From Micromonospora_G sp044458865 (GTDB lineage: Bacteria; Actinomycetota; Actinomycetes; Mycobacteriales; Micromonosporaceae), in assembly GCF_044458865.1 (NCBI RefSeq), contig NZ_JBITIH010000016.1, forward strand, positions 124,001-188,000: 64,000 bases of DNA, in the 5' to 3' direction. Below the pieces are notes generated by a model. It had not been told where the DNA came from. It saw nothing but the letters and a program-made list of their open reading frames with translations, and ran no database searches. Both the position numbers and the translations under genes were made by a program. Every line of letters begins with the position of its first letter. Position 1 is the first letter of the stretch. Positions 1 to 8,673 of the stretch are shown piece by piece.

Positions 1-1
1 C

Positions 2-94
2 GGGGCGCCGGAGGCGTCGACGGCGGCGGCCTCGTCGGACACGACCGTCTCCGCCACCGGATCCGAGCCGCCCACGGGTGTGCCGGCGCGGTGA
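2..94 (+). CDS. C-terminal tail of an upstream gene (partial)
   Basis: An open frame enters from the window edge and stops at TGA 92-94. Its roughly 30 residues are rich in Ala, Ser, Thr and Pro, like a disordered C-terminal tail. It ends 36 bases before the next gene on the same strand. No domain can be recognised, and it may be chance coding capacity. Confidence 0.3.
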   Translation, partial: GAPEASTAAASSDTTVSATGSEPPTGVPAR

Positions 95-130
95 CGCCTC
101 GGTGACGCCGGGCGGGTAACGCTGGCCCGT

Positions 131-1207
131 GTGACGATCGACGTGCACGGCCATCTGAGCCCGCCCGAATCGAGGCAGCGGTATCCGATGCCCCGTACGC
201 TCGGGCAGGTCGAGGAGATGATCTCCACGAAGCTTGCCTGCGGCGTACGGGCCACCATCATCGGGAGCCCGGTCGGCGGCGGGGCGATGGTTCCCCTGCC
301 CGGGGTCGACAACTACGCGCAGAGCGAGGACAACCTGGCCCGCCACGACGCGTGGCTGGCGGGTCTGGTCGACCAGTACCCCGACCGGCTGCGCGCGTAC
401 GTCTACGTCAACCCGTTCGGCGGGGCCGCGCACCTGCGTCGGGTGTCGCAGACCGTACGCCAGCCGCAGTTCGTCGGGTTGATCGCGAACACCAGCATCG
501 CCGGCCGGTACCTGGACGCGCCCGAGGCGGAGGACTTCTTCGCCCTCGCGGCGGAGGTGGATCTTCCCGTACTGCTGCACCCGCCCGCGAAGCCGGCGGC
601 CGGTGCCGGGCTGGAGAATCTGCTGCTGATCGAGCAGTTGGGGCGGTTCAGCGACGTCACCATCGGGTTGGCCTGTTGTGTGCTCGGCGGCTGGTTGGAC
701 CGTTTTCCCGGGTTGAAGCTGATCGGCCCGACGGCCGGCGGTGCGCTCGGACTGCTGGTCGAGAAGCTCGACCGGATCATGCAGCCGACACACTGGGACG
801 GTGCCCCCGCACCGTCGCAGGGCTCGTCGTTGGGCCAGGGCTCGTCGTTGGGCCGCCAGGGCCGAACGGCGGCCCGCGACGACGCGGGGCCGCCGAGCCT
901 GATGCGCCGGTTGGCGGCGCTCGCCACCCCGCCGAGCAGCTACCTGCCCCGGATCTGGGTGGACACCGCCACGCCGAGCGCGAGCGCGGTCGAGTTGGCG
1001 CTGCGGATCTTCGGCCCGGACCGGGTGCTGTTCGGCACCGACTCACCGCCGTTGCCGCACTCCGAGTCGAGAGCCACGCTCGACCTGCTCGAACGGCTGG
1101 GTGTGACCGATGCGGTGCGGGACGGCATCGGCGAGGGCAATGCCCTGGCCCTGTTCGGCGACCGTCTGCCACCGGCTCCTGAACCCGCCGTGGCGAATGG
1201 CCACTGA
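131..1207 (+). CDS. ACMSD-like metal-dependent amidohydrolase / decarboxylase
   Basis: A 358-aa soluble TIM-barrel protein of the amidohydrolase_2 (ACMSD / resorcylate decarboxylase) family. Seen: HGH at residues 6-8, H150 at the end of a barrel strand (VLLHPP) and D304 in FGTDSPP. These are positions where the family keeps metal ligands and the catalytic Asp. The motif that usually reads H-x-G-G is GPTAGG here, with Thr201 in place of the His. A Gly/Ser-rich insert around residues 228-245 is encoded by an 18-bp tandem repeat. The start is GTG, without a strong ribosome site. The gene converges on the MFS pair across a strong hairpin, so its neighbours do not reveal a substrate. The fold is fairly sure; the reaction, and even activity, are not. 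Confidence 0.75.
   Translation: MTIDVHGHLSPPESRQRYPMPRTLGQVEEMISTKLACGVRATIIGSPVGGGAMVPLPGVDNYAQSEDNLARHDAWLAGLVDQYPDRLRAYVYVNPFGGAAHLRRVSQTVRQPQFVGLIANTSIAGRYLDAPEAEDFFALAAEVDLPVLLHPPAKPAAGAGLENLLLIEQLGRFSDVTIGLACCVLGGWLDRFPGLKLIGPTAGGALGLLVEKLDRIMQPTHWDGAPAPSQGSSLGQGSSLGRQGRTAARDDAGPPSLMRRLAALATPPSSYLPRIWVDTATPSASAVELALRIFGPDRVLFGTDSPPLPHSESRATLDLLERLGVTDAVRDGIGEGNALALFGDRLPPAPEPAVANGH
818..853 (+). repeat. 18-bp perfect tandem duplication inside the amidohydrolase gene
   Basis: Two adjacent identical 18-bp units, 818-835 and 836-853, encode the hexapeptide QGSSLG twice. The length is a multiple of three, so the frame is kept. It looks like replication slippage in a surface loop. Confidence 0.9.
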
Positions 1208-1213
1208 CGACCT

Positions 1214-1246
1214 CGGTGGGCGTCCCGCCCGGCGGGACGCCCACCG
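1214..1246. terminator. Bidirectional hairpin terminator
   Basis: A perfect inverted repeat with 16-bp arms (1214-1229 and 1231-1246) and a 1-base centre. It fills the 43 bp between two convergent stop codons (1207 on plus, 1251 on minus). There is no U-tract, which is common in actinobacteria. It probably ends transcription from both sides. Confidence 0.85.
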
Positions 1247-1250
1247 ACGG

Positions 1251-1391
1251 TCAATGGGTGAAGAGATTCACCGCGGTACGCGCGGTCTGCACCACGCCGT
1301 ACCCGAGTAGGACGATGACGAGCAGCCAGGAGAGGGTGAGGCGGAGCCGCTGCCGGCCCACCCCGGGCTGGTCGTTCTCTGTCGCGGTCAT
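1251..1391 (-). CDS. MFS transporter small subunit (46 aa, one membrane helix)
   Basis: Seen: a 46-residue protein with a polar N-terminus (MTATENDQPG), one hydrophobic helix from about residue 19 to 36 and a short TARTAVNLFTH tail. Its ATG overlaps the stop codon of the upstream MFS gene in an ATGA, so the two are translationally coupled. Known: small single-helix proteins of this kind are annotated beside OFA-family (oxalate/formate antiporter) transporters in actinobacteria as MFS transporter small subunit. Inferred: it associates with or stabilises the transporter in the membrane. Its mechanism is not known to me. Confidence 0.75.
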   Translation of the reverse strand: MTATENDQPGVGRQRLRLTLSWLLVIVLLGYGVVQTARTAVNLFTH

Positions 1392-2812
1392 CGAATCGGC
1401 TCCTTCTGCGCGACGGCGGTGGCGGGCTCGGCCGGGCTGTGGGGGACGAGCGGTTCGTGGAAGCGCTCGGGTACCGGGCGGATGAGCAGGTTCGCCACGA
1501 ACCCCACCGCCAGGACGCCGACCATGGTGAGCAGCGCCGGGCGGTAGGCGGCGGCGGTCAGCGTGCCGGGCTTGCCCTGGGCGTCGAGGAAACCGTTGAT
1601 GATCAGCGGGCCGGCGACCCCGGCGGCGGACCAGGCGGTGAGCAGCCGGCCGTGGATGGCACCGACCTGGAAGGTGCCGAAGAGGTCCCGCAGATACGCC
1701 GGGACGGTCGCGAACCCGCCGCCGTAGAACGAGAGGATCACGCAGGCGAGCAGTACGAAAAGGGCGGTCGAGGCGTGCCCGACGGTGGCGAGCAGCGTGT
1801 ACAGCACCATTCCGCCGCCCAAATAGAGCAGGTAGATGGGCTTGCGGCCGATCAGGTCGGAGGTGGACGACCAGACGAACCGACCGGCCATGTTGAACAG
1901 CGAGAGCAGTCCGACAAAACCGCCGGCGGCGGCCACCGCGACCGTCGAGACGCCGTTCTCCCGGAAGAAGTCCTGGATCATCGGGCTGGCCTGTTCGAGG
2001 ATGCCGATGCCGGCGGTGACGTTGCAGAAGAGCACCACCCAGAGCAGCCAGAACGACCGGGTCCGTACCGCGTTCGAGGCGGACACGCTGGCCCGGGTCA
2101 CGAGCGGCTTGACCGCCACCGTGGCGGGGTCGAAACCGGCCGGTCGCCAGCCGGGCGCCGGCACCCGGACGTTCACCACCCCGAACATCATGATGACGAA
2201 GTAGCCGAGTCCGAGCGTCAGGAAGAGCCCGACCAGGGCACCACCGGAGGCGACCGAGCTGGCGTTCGCCGGGTCGTAGCCGGTGTCGTAGAACGACAGC
2301 AGTTGCCGGGAGAGCGGACTGGCCAGCAGGGCCCCACCGCCGAAGCCCATGATGGCCAGACCGGTGGCGAGTCCCGGCCGGTCCGGGAACCACTTGATCA
2401 GGGTGGAGACCGGTGAGATATAGCCGATGCCGAGCCCGATGCCGCCGAGGAAGCCGTAGCCGAGGTACACCAGCCAGAGCTGTGTCGTGGCGATGCCCAG
2501 GGCGCCGACCAGGAAGCCGGAGGCCCAGAAGCAGGCCGAGACGAACATCGCCTTCCGGGGCCCGTTCGCCTCGACCCAGGTGCCACCGACGGCCGCCGAG
2601 AGCCCGAGCATCACGATGGCGATGCTGAAGATGATGCCGATCGCGGTCTGGCTGGCGTCGAAGTGGCTGATCAACGAGTTCTTGTAGACACTCGTCGCGT
2701 ACGCCTGCCCGATGCACAGGTGCACCGAGAGCGCGGCGGGCGGGATGAGCCAGCGACTGTACCCCGGTGGTGCGATGGTGTGGGCGCGGTCGAGCGCCGA
2801 GAGAAATGGCAC
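1388..2812 (-). CDS. OFA-family major facilitator transporter (oxalate:formate antiporter-like)
   Basis: A 474-aa integral membrane protein with about 12 hydrophobic segments. Seen: the N-terminal SVHLCIGQAYATSVYKN segment, a loop reading IKWFPDRPGLATG and a second-half GRKPIYLLYLGGG. The WFPDRPGLATG loop is typical of the OFA subfamily (TC 2.A.1.11), which exchanges small carboxylates such as oxalate and formate. The start is GTG 2810-2812, with AGAGG six bases upstream. It is first in a two-gene unit with the small subunit. No oxalate decarboxylase or formyl-CoA gene is adjacent, so the carboxylate is not known. An N-terminal extension further upstream is possible but lacks support. Confidence 0.85.
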   Translation of the reverse strand: MPFLSALDRAHTIAPPGYSRWLIPPAALSVHLCIGQAYATSVYKNSLISHFDASQTAIGIIFSIAIVMLGLSAAVGGTWVEANGPRKAMFVSACFWASGFLVGALGIATTQLWLVYLGYGFLGGIGLGIGYISPVSTLIKWFPDRPGLATGLAIMGFGGGALLASPLSRQLLSFYDTGYDPANASSVASGGALVGLFLTLGLGYFVIMMFGVVNVRVPAPGWRPAGFDPATVAVKPLVTRASVSASNAVRTRSFWLLWVVLFCNVTAGIGILEQASPMIQDFFRENGVSTVAVAAAGGFVGLLSLFNMAGRFVWSSTSDLIGRKPIYLLYLGGGMVLYTLLATVGHASTALFVLLACVILSFYGGGFATVPAYLRDLFGTFQVGAIHGRLLTAWSAAGVAGPLIINGFLDAQGKPGTLTAAAYRPALLTMVGVLAVGFVANLLIRPVPERFHEPLVPHSPAEPATAVAQKEPIR

Positions 2813-2981
2813 GTGACACCTCTTTTCGAGCCACTGCGCGGGGGATCGTCAACGGGCGGCGGGGTACGCCGGCGGCGTTGATTCACGCATACCGTGCGGA
2901 ACCGTACCGCCGGGGTGGGCCGATGACGCCGAACGTGATCATCTGCGCGATGGGCGGTCCCACCGGTGAGCCGAGCGGCGT

Positions 2982-4301
2982 CTACACCTGCTGACCGGCG
3001 ACCGGCTCGGGACGTACCGGATCGTCGTTCTCCCCCGGCGTGGCCGGCGGCGCTGCCCCTGGCCCGCCGCGAACCACGGTCTTCACCACCGCCACCGCCA
3101 CCGCCGTCGTCAGCGGGATCGCCAGCACCAGGCCGATCGAGGCGACCAGGGTACGGACGATCTCCTCGGCGATCTGCGCGCTGGTCAGCACCGCGAGTAC
3201 CGGCCGGTCGTACGCGTTGATCAGCAACATGATCGGTAGCGCGGCCCCGGCATAGGCGAACGCGATGGTGTAGACGGTCGAGGCGATGTGGTCCCGCCCG
3301 ATCCGCATGGCGCTGGCGAAGAGCTGTCGGGCCGATCGCTCCGGGGCGAGTTCGTGCAGCTCCCACACGGCCGAGGACTGGGTGATGGTCACGTCGTTGA
3401 GCACGCCGAGCCCGGCCACGATGATGCCGCAGAGCACGATGCCGGAGAGGTCGACCTGTCCGTTGTAGACGGCGAGGGTCACCCCGTCGCTGTCGCCGAG
3501 CCCGGTCAGGTGCGCCGCGCCCGCCGCCCAGAAGCCGAGCCCGGCGGTGGCCAGCAACCCGAACAGTGTCCCGGCCAGCGCGGTCGTGGTCCGCGCGGAG
3601 AAGCCATGGGCGAGATAGAGGACGACGAACATGATCGCGGCGGCGCCGACCAGCCCCACCAACAACCCGGACTCGCCGACCAGCAGCGCGGGCAGCATGA
3701 ACTTGATGATGACCAGGTACGCGAAACCGAGGCCCAGCAGCGCCTTCAGCCCCCGCATCCGGGCGACCGCGACCACGAGCAGGGCGAAAACCCCGGCGAG
3801 AATGCCGATCGGCAGCGTACGGGCGAAGTCGTAGAACGCGTACATCGCCGGCCCGGTCTGGTGGTTGAAGACGCGGACGACCTTGATCCGGTCGCCGGCC
3901 TCCAGCCCGCTGCGGTACGACTCCGCCGGCACCTCCACGGTGACGATCCCGCCGGTTTCCGGCCCGGTCTCCAGACGGGCCTGCACGGTCGCGCAGGTCA
4001 CCATCCGGGGCCCCGCATCGGGGCCGTTGCGCTGACCCGGCGCGGGGCACTCGTACGGCGCCACGGTCTGCACCGTCGCCTCGGGGTGGCTGAGTTCCCG
4101 TCCGCTCGTACCGGGGGCCGCGCCGGTGACCTGTGCGCCGCCGGGCCAGAGCAGGAGCAGGCCGACCAGGGTCAGCACGGCCAGCGGGGCGAGGATCAGG
4201 GTCAGGAGTACCAGCGCCCGGCGTCGGGCCGCCGCGCTCGCGGCCTCGTCGACCGGCGGCGTCGTACCGGGCGTGTCCGTGGAAGGGATGTGCGAGTGCA
4301 T
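2982..4301 (-). CDS. YibE/F-family membrane protein
   Basis: A 439-aa multi-spanning membrane protein. Seen: a cytosolic N-terminus of about 28 residues, a first helix (LVLLTLILAPLAVLTLVG), an extracytoplasmic domain of about 110 residues with cysteines (ECPAPG, TCATV), then a block of seven or so helices containing a VLNDVTITQSSAVWEL stretch characteristic of the YibE/F family. The family role is unknown, though transport has been suggested. A GGAG ribosome site lies six bases before the ATG. It is followed by 170 bp before the MFS gene on the same strand. That gap holds the MFS ribosome site and nothing else I can read. Confidence 0.85.
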   Translation of the reverse strand: MHSHIPSTDTPGTTPPVDEAASAAARRRALVLLTLILAPLAVLTLVGLLLLWPGGAQVTGAAPGTSGRELSHPEATVQTVAPYECPAPGQRNGPDAGPRMVTCATVQARLETGPETGGIVTVEVPAESYRSGLEAGDRIKVVRVFNHQTGPAMYAFYDFARTLPIGILAGVFALLVVAVARMRGLKALLGLGFAYLVIIKFMLPALLVGESGLLVGLVGAAAIMFVVLYLAHGFSARTTTALAGTLFGLLATAGLGFWAAGAAHLTGLGDSDGVTLAVYNGQVDLSGIVLCGIIVAGLGVLNDVTITQSSAVWELHELAPERSARQLFASAMRIGRDHIASTVYTIAFAYAGAALPIMLLINAYDRPVLAVLTSAQIAEEIVRTLVASIGLVLAIPLTTAVAVAVVKTVVRGGPGAAPPATPGENDDPVRPEPVAGQQV

Positions 4302-4346
4302 CTGCCGCTCCGGCGTTCTCTGCTGGTCGGGTGGTCGGGGGTAGGC

Positions 4347-4380
4347 GCGTGGCCGCCGACCCGGAGGTCGACGGCCACGC
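4347..4380 (-). terminator. Hairpin terminator downstream of the M14 peptidase
   Basis: Outer arms of 9 bp (4347-4355 and 4372-4380) enclose an inner 5-bp stem, starting 14 bp after the peptidase stop codon. It lies between the peptidase and the YibE/F gene, both on the minus strand. Confidence 0.7.
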
Positions 4381-4394
4381 AGAACTGCTGGTGA

Positions 4395-6812
4395 TCAGCT
4401 CTTCGGTACGTTCAGGACCTTCTCCTGGACCGTGCCGAGGTTGCCGGCGATGTCGACGGCGAGCCAGCGGACGGTGGTCTTCGCGGTGATGGTGATCCGC
4501 TCCGGGCCCTCCCGGTAGCCGGCGAAGCCGAGCTTGAGCGACGAGGTGGTCGGCTCGGTGCCGTCCAGGGTGTAGTAGACGTTCGCCGCTTCGCTGGTGG
4601 CGAAGGTGAAGTCGGTCGTACCGGCACCCTTGCTCTTCACGACCAGTTCGGCGGTCGGCTTGGACTTGTCCGCCGCGTACGCCTTCGCCACCTCGAGGAT
4701 CGCGATCTGGCCGCTGGAGAACTCCATCGCCTCCTCGTGGCCCTCGCTGAAGTCCGGCTGGAAGCCGACGGCTTCCCACTGGTTGGTGGCGGGGTTGTAC
4801 TTGTCCGCGCCGACCTCGAAGTTCCAGGCGATGATGCCCTTGTTGTACCAGTGCGCGTCCGCGCTGTTACCGGCCGCCGAGTAGAGCACGTCGGTGGTCG
4901 GGCCGGTACGACCCGGCCAGATCGCCGTACCCCGGTGGGACTGGACCGCGTTGAGGATCTTCGACGAGGCGTTCCAGAAGAAGTTCTCGGTGCCGAAGTC
5001 GGTCCGGGGCAGGACCTCGCGGCCGGCGGTCTTGTACGCACCCGGAGCCCACATGAAGTACCCACCGTACGAGTGGGTGTTCATCGAGAACTTGATGTTC
5101 GGGTACGTGTTGATCAGCCAGTCCTCGTTCTTGGCCTCCGGCTCCGACTGCTCGCTCGGACCGGCGTAGGTGCCGCTGGTGCAGCTCGACGAGGCACCGT
5201 TGTAGCCGTCGTAGAACGAGCCCACGTTCTGGTTGCGGTTCAGGTCGACGCCCCACGAGTTGCGGTTCGCCGGGTCGCCCGTCGCGTCCGGGCAGTGGTT
5301 GGTCATGTTCTTACGCTGCGAGTTGAAGTCGTACATGCTGTAGTGCGCGCCGTCCGGGTTGACCACGGGCAGGATGAAGATGTCCAGTCCGTTGACCAGG
5401 TTCCGGGTCTTGGTGTCCTGCTCGTAGTTGCGCAGCAGCCGTTCGGCGGTCTCCAGACAGGTGATCGGCGTGACCCACTCCCGGGCGTGCTGCTGGCAGT
5501 AGAGGTAGACGCCCGGCTTGGAACCGTCCTTGGCCCGGCCGATCCGCAGCGCCTTCATCTGGAACGGCTCGCGGGAGATGCTCGGCGGCGCCTGGAGGTT
5601 GTCGCTGAGCCGGGTGGCTCCGGCGGTGGCGACCAGACCGGCACCGGCGTTGCCCCGGTAGGTGCTCGCGGTGAGGAGCGCGGACGAGGCGGCGTCGGCG
5701 TTCAGTGCCGCGACCACCTGGGCGGCGGTGCTGGTCAGCGCACCGGTGCCGTTGGTGGCGAGCGATACGATCACGGTCTTCCCGGCGACCAGTACGGTCA
5801 GCGGCTGGTTGGCCGCCCCCGGGTTGATCAGCGACACGCTGGTGTCGTTGCCGCCCTCGTGGCCCCACGCCTTGGTGGTGACGTAGATGGTGCTCGCCGC
5901 CGCCGTGCCGAACTGGGCCTGCGCCTTGCGGCGGTAGCCGTTGGTGAGGTTCGGCAGGTCGATGATCTGGGTGATCTTCGGGAACTCCGCCGCGAGCCCG
6001 ACGATCCGTTCGGTGATCTCGGTCGGGTCCATGTAGTGGTCGACGAAGTCGGAGACGTAGTGCTCGTCGGGCGCCTCCTTCGGCTTGCCCAGCCACTGGG
6101 TGACCGACGCCTTGACGGTGCCGCCCTTGCTGCTGGTGAAGGTGACCCGGTTCGGCTCCGCCGTGGTCAGCGCGAGCGGTGAGGTGAACCGGTGGTACAT
6201 GTACTGGCCGGCGTCGGTGAACCGGGACATGGTGGCGGTTCCGCCGGAGGCCGGCGGGGTGTCCATACCGGTGTCCCAGCTCGCGGTGATCACCGTGGCC
6301 GAGTCCGCTCCCGCGTCCGACTTGACCTCGAACGAGAGGAACCGGTTACCGTCGAGGCTCGTGAACCACTCGGCCCGGAGCACGGTGAGCTGGTCGTTGT
6401 CCAGGGCGGCGGCGTCAACGGCGGCGATGGCGGCCTTGCGCTCGGCGACGTTGGCACGGTAGTCGTCCTGGTCGGAGATCTTGCCCTGGACGTCGAAGCC
6501 CATGGCGCGCAGCGCCGTGGTCTCCTCCGGGCTCAGCACGGCGTGGACCTCGATGCCGTCTTCCAGTGGCTTGTTGTACTCGACGAGGTCGACGCCGAGG
6601 TCGGCGAGGCGGTCCACCTCGCCCTTGTCGGCGGCGACGATGCGCATGAGCGCGACGCCGTTCTGTTCGGTGCTGGATTTGCGGCTCGGCTCCACCTGCC
6701 CGTTCTCGGCGGGGCTGGCGAGAGTCGGCAGGGCGCCGAGGAGCAGCGCGGTCGGGACGGTGAGTAGGGCCACCAGACGACTTGCTCTGGTTGGTTTTCT
6801 GATACTCCTCAT
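4395..6812 (-). CDS. Secreted M14 zinc carboxypeptidase with inserted domain
   Basis: An 805-aa exported peptidase that would trim C-terminal residues from peptides outside the cell. Seen: a signal peptide (RLVALLTVPTALLLGALPTLAS) and a propeptide region to about residue 240. The M14 zinc site is HARE with H442 and E445, plus H580 in MNTHSYGG, and a later FEVGA carries the likely catalytic Glu. A chitobiase-like beta domain with YYTLDGTEPTT lies at the C-terminus. Within the catalytic region, residues about 301-404 form an insert rich in Val, Thr, Ala and Gly that looks like a virion-protein domain, not M14. The start was chosen because GAAGG lies nine bases before ATG 6810-6812; an in-frame ATG at 6821 sits right on that site. 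Downstream lies a hairpin terminator, upstream a TTGACA promoter. Confidence 0.88.
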   Translation of the reverse strand: MRSIRKPTRASRLVALLTVPTALLLGALPTLASPAENGQVEPSRKSSTEQNGVALMRIVAADKGEVDRLADLGVDLVEYNKPLEDGIEVHAVLSPEETTALRAMGFDVQGKISDQDDYRANVAERKAAIAAVDAAALDNDQLTVLRAEWFTSLDGNRFLSFEVKSDAGADSATVITASWDTGMDTPPASGGTATMSRFTDAGQYMYHRFTSPLALTTAEPNRVTFTSSKGGTVKASVTQWLGKPKEAPDEHYVSDFVDHYMDPTEITERIVGLAAEFPKITQIIDLPNLTNGYRRKAQAQFGTAAASTIYVTTKAWGHEGGNDTSVSLINPGAANQPLTVLVAGKTVIVSLATNGTGALTSTAAQVVAALNADAASSALLTASTYRGNAGAGLVATAGATRLSDNLQAPPSISREPFQMKALRIGRAKDGSKPGVYLYCQQHAREWVTPITCLETAERLLRNYEQDTKTRNLVNGLDIFILPVVNPDGAHYSMYDFNSQRKNMTNHCPDATGDPANRNSWGVDLNRNQNVGSFYDGYNGASSSCTSGTYAGPSEQSEPEAKNEDWLINTYPNIKFSMNTHSYGGYFMWAPGAYKTAGREVLPRTDFGTENFFWNASSKILNAVQSHRGTAIWPGRTGPTTDVLYSAAGNSADAHWYNKGIIAWNFEVGADKYNPATNQWEAVGFQPDFSEGHEEAMEFSSGQIAILEVAKAYAADKSKPTAELVVKSKGAGTTDFTFATSEAANVYYTLDGTEPTTSSLKLGFAGYREGPERITITAKTTVRWLAVDIAGNLGTVQEKVLNVPKS

Positions 6813-6898
6813 CAGAGGCATCCTTCGGTCGACGCGTGCACGGAGACCGCCCACGGCAGGTCGCTGCCGGGGCGGTCGTTGATGATCACGTTGGCCGA

Positions 6899-6928
6899 AG
6901 TGTGTTGTGTCCCGTGTCACCTTGTCAA
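6899..6928 (-). promoter_or_regulatory. Putative promoter of the M14 peptidase gene
   Basis: On the minus strand, a perfect -35 TTGACA (6923-6928) and a weaker -10 CACACT (6899-6904) are 18 bp apart. They predict a start about 80 bases before the ATG. A 12-bp perfect palindrome, CTGATCGATCAG (6946-6957), lies just upstream and could bind a regulator. Confidence 0.45.
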
Positions 6929-7059
6929 GGATCATGAATGCGAGGCTGATCGATCAGTGTTTGATCTACGGCCGATCGTCGATCTTGGACTGTCCGTGCG
7001 CTGGAACCAGGTTCAGCCAAAGGTGTGGCGAGACCTGTCTGGCCAGCGTCGCGGCGAGG

Positions 7060-8673
7060 CTACCGACCGCCCTGACGGACCCGGCGTGCGTTCGGGGTGG
7101 GTAGGGCGGGATGGCAGGGGCAGGAGGGGGCGCGGCGGGCAAGGGTGGGGTTCGCGGCGGCGGCCTCCACGTCGGCGAGCATCCGGGCGCGCTGGGCGGA
7201 CGTGATCAGGCGGCCCCGGCTGACCACGGCGTGGATCCGTCGGATGTTGCGGATGTCGGCCAGCGGATCGGCGTCGAGCAGCACCAGGTCGGCGACCCTG
7301 CCTCGCGCGACGGTCCCCGTGGTCTGCTCCTCGCCGAGGTAGCGCGCGGCGTTGCGGGTCACGCTCTGCAGCGCCTCCAACTCGCTCAGGCCAGCGTCGA
7401 CCAGCAGGGACAGTTCGTCGTGCAGGCTGAACCCCGGGAAGCAGTACGGGTTGCCACAGTCGGTCCCACCGACGATCGCCACCCCGGTCCGCTGCGCGTG
7501 TCCCACCAGCCGTGACAGGAACTGGAAGAACTCCCGCTGCCGTACGGTCCGCTCCGGGGTGTTGGGCGCGAAGATCTTGACCCGTTCTGCCCAGGTCGCC
7601 CGGTACGACGCTGGCATGTATCTCATCCGGGGGTCGGCGGCGAACGTGTCGGCGGGTGAGTTCACCACCCGGTTGACCGCCAGCGTCGGCGAGAGCCAGG
7701 TCCCGTTGCGGGCCAGGCGACGGAACAGCCCCACCGCCCGGCGCAGGCTGAAGCTCTCCGTGGCCTCCCACTCCCACTCGCGCATCAGGTAGAAGTACGC
7801 GGTCGGGTCGGTGACCGGGGTGTCCGCGATCCGCTGGGTGAACTCCCGTTCGCGCAGCGAGGTCGCCACCGGGAGGCCGAACAGGTGCTCGAACGAGCGC
7901 TGCCCCAGGTCGCTCGCCTCGGCGGCGGTCACCCGGTAGGGCAGGTGCCCGGCGACCGGCAGCCGCTGGTGGCGGGCCTCGTCCATGATCGCGAAGTAGG
8001 CGTCCCGCCCGAGGTAGGAGTAGACCTTGACGAAGTCCGCGCCCTCGTCCTTGGACCGACGTACGGCGGCGCGTGCCTCGCTCGGCGTACGGACCAGGGC
8101 GGCCGGGGGACCGAGGATCGTCGGGGGCTCGTCGATGATCGGGCTCGCCACCCGCATCCGTGGCCCCAGGGTCTCCCCGGCGTCGATCCGTCGGCGCAGC
8201 GCCTGCACCTCCGGGTAGCCCCACATCTCCCGGATGCCGGTGACCCCGTTGGCGAGGTGCAGGGGCGGGAAGATCTGCTCGTCGACGGTGCCGTGCGCGT
8301 GCATGTCCCAGAGCCCGGGGATGACGAACTTGCCACGGGCGTCGACGATCCGTACGCCGTTGGTCCGGGGTGCCGGCCGGCCGCGAATCAGGCTGACAAT
8401 CCGGTCACCGGCGATGACCACGCTCGTGTCGGGGCGGGGACGTGCGTTGGTGCCGTCGATGACCGTGGCGCCGGCGAGCACCATGATCGCGGCATCGGCC
8501 GGGTCTTCGGCCCAGACCTTCGGTGCGGCGGTGAGGAGTGCGCCGCCGGTGGCCGCGGCGCCGACGCCGCCGAGGGAGAGCCAACGCAGGAACTCCCGGC
8601 GGCTGGACTCCGTGGCGGTGGTGGTCGGGCCAGGTGCCGTGTCGGCCGACTCGGGGTGGGCTGCTTCGGACAT
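7060..8673 (-). CDS. Tat-exported amidohydrolase
   Basis: A 537-aa metal-dependent hydrolase of the imidazolonepropionase / prolidase-like amidohydrolase_1 group. Seen: a twin-arginine signal (SRREFLRWLSLGG) followed by a hydrophobic alanine/glycine stretch ending near AAPKVWAED, so it is exported folded. After that come the small beta domain (VIDGTNARPRPDTSVVI), the metal-binding HAH in WDMHAHG near residue 125, the VVGGTDCGN region with the barrel Asp, and a C-terminal VARGRVADLVLLDADPLAD typical of the group. Substrates in this family range from cyclic amides to dipeptides, so none is assigned. GGGAAG lies five bases before the ATG. It diverges from the TetR gene across about 240 bp and has no operon partner. 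Confidence 0.85.
   Translation of the reverse strand: MSEAAHPESADTAPGPTTTATESSRREFLRWLSLGGVGAAATGGALLTAAPKVWAEDPADAAIMVLAGATVIDGTNARPRPDTSVVIAGDRIVSLIRGRPAPRTNGVRIVDARGKFVIPGLWDMHAHGTVDEQIFPPLHLANGVTGIREMWGYPEVQALRRRIDAGETLGPRMRVASPIIDEPPTILGPPAALVRTPSEARAAVRRSKDEGADFVKVYSYLGRDAYFAIMDEARHQRLPVAGHLPYRVTAAEASDLGQRSFEHLFGLPVATSLREREFTQRIADTPVTDPTAYFYLMREWEWEATESFSLRRAVGLFRRLARNGTWLSPTLAVNRVVNSPADTFAADPRMRYMPASYRATWAERVKIFAPNTPERTVRQREFFQFLSRLVGHAQRTGVAIVGGTDCGNPYCFPGFSLHDELSLLVDAGLSELEALQSVTRNAARYLGEEQTTGTVARGRVADLVLLDADPLADIRNIRRIHAVVSRGRLITSAQRARMLADVEAAAANPTLARRAPSCPCHPALPTPNARRVRQGGR

Noticed and set aside
1439..2416. Long open frame on the plus strand opposite the MFS gene
   Set aside because: It is rich in Gly/Arg/Glu, has no domain and mirrors the codon pattern of the opposite gene. 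It is a high-GC shadow.
4737..6182. 481-codon open frame opposite the M14 peptidase
   Set aside because: Composition is Val/Arg/Gly-rich without hydrophobic core patterns. The opposite strand has a clear peptidase with an intact zinc site.
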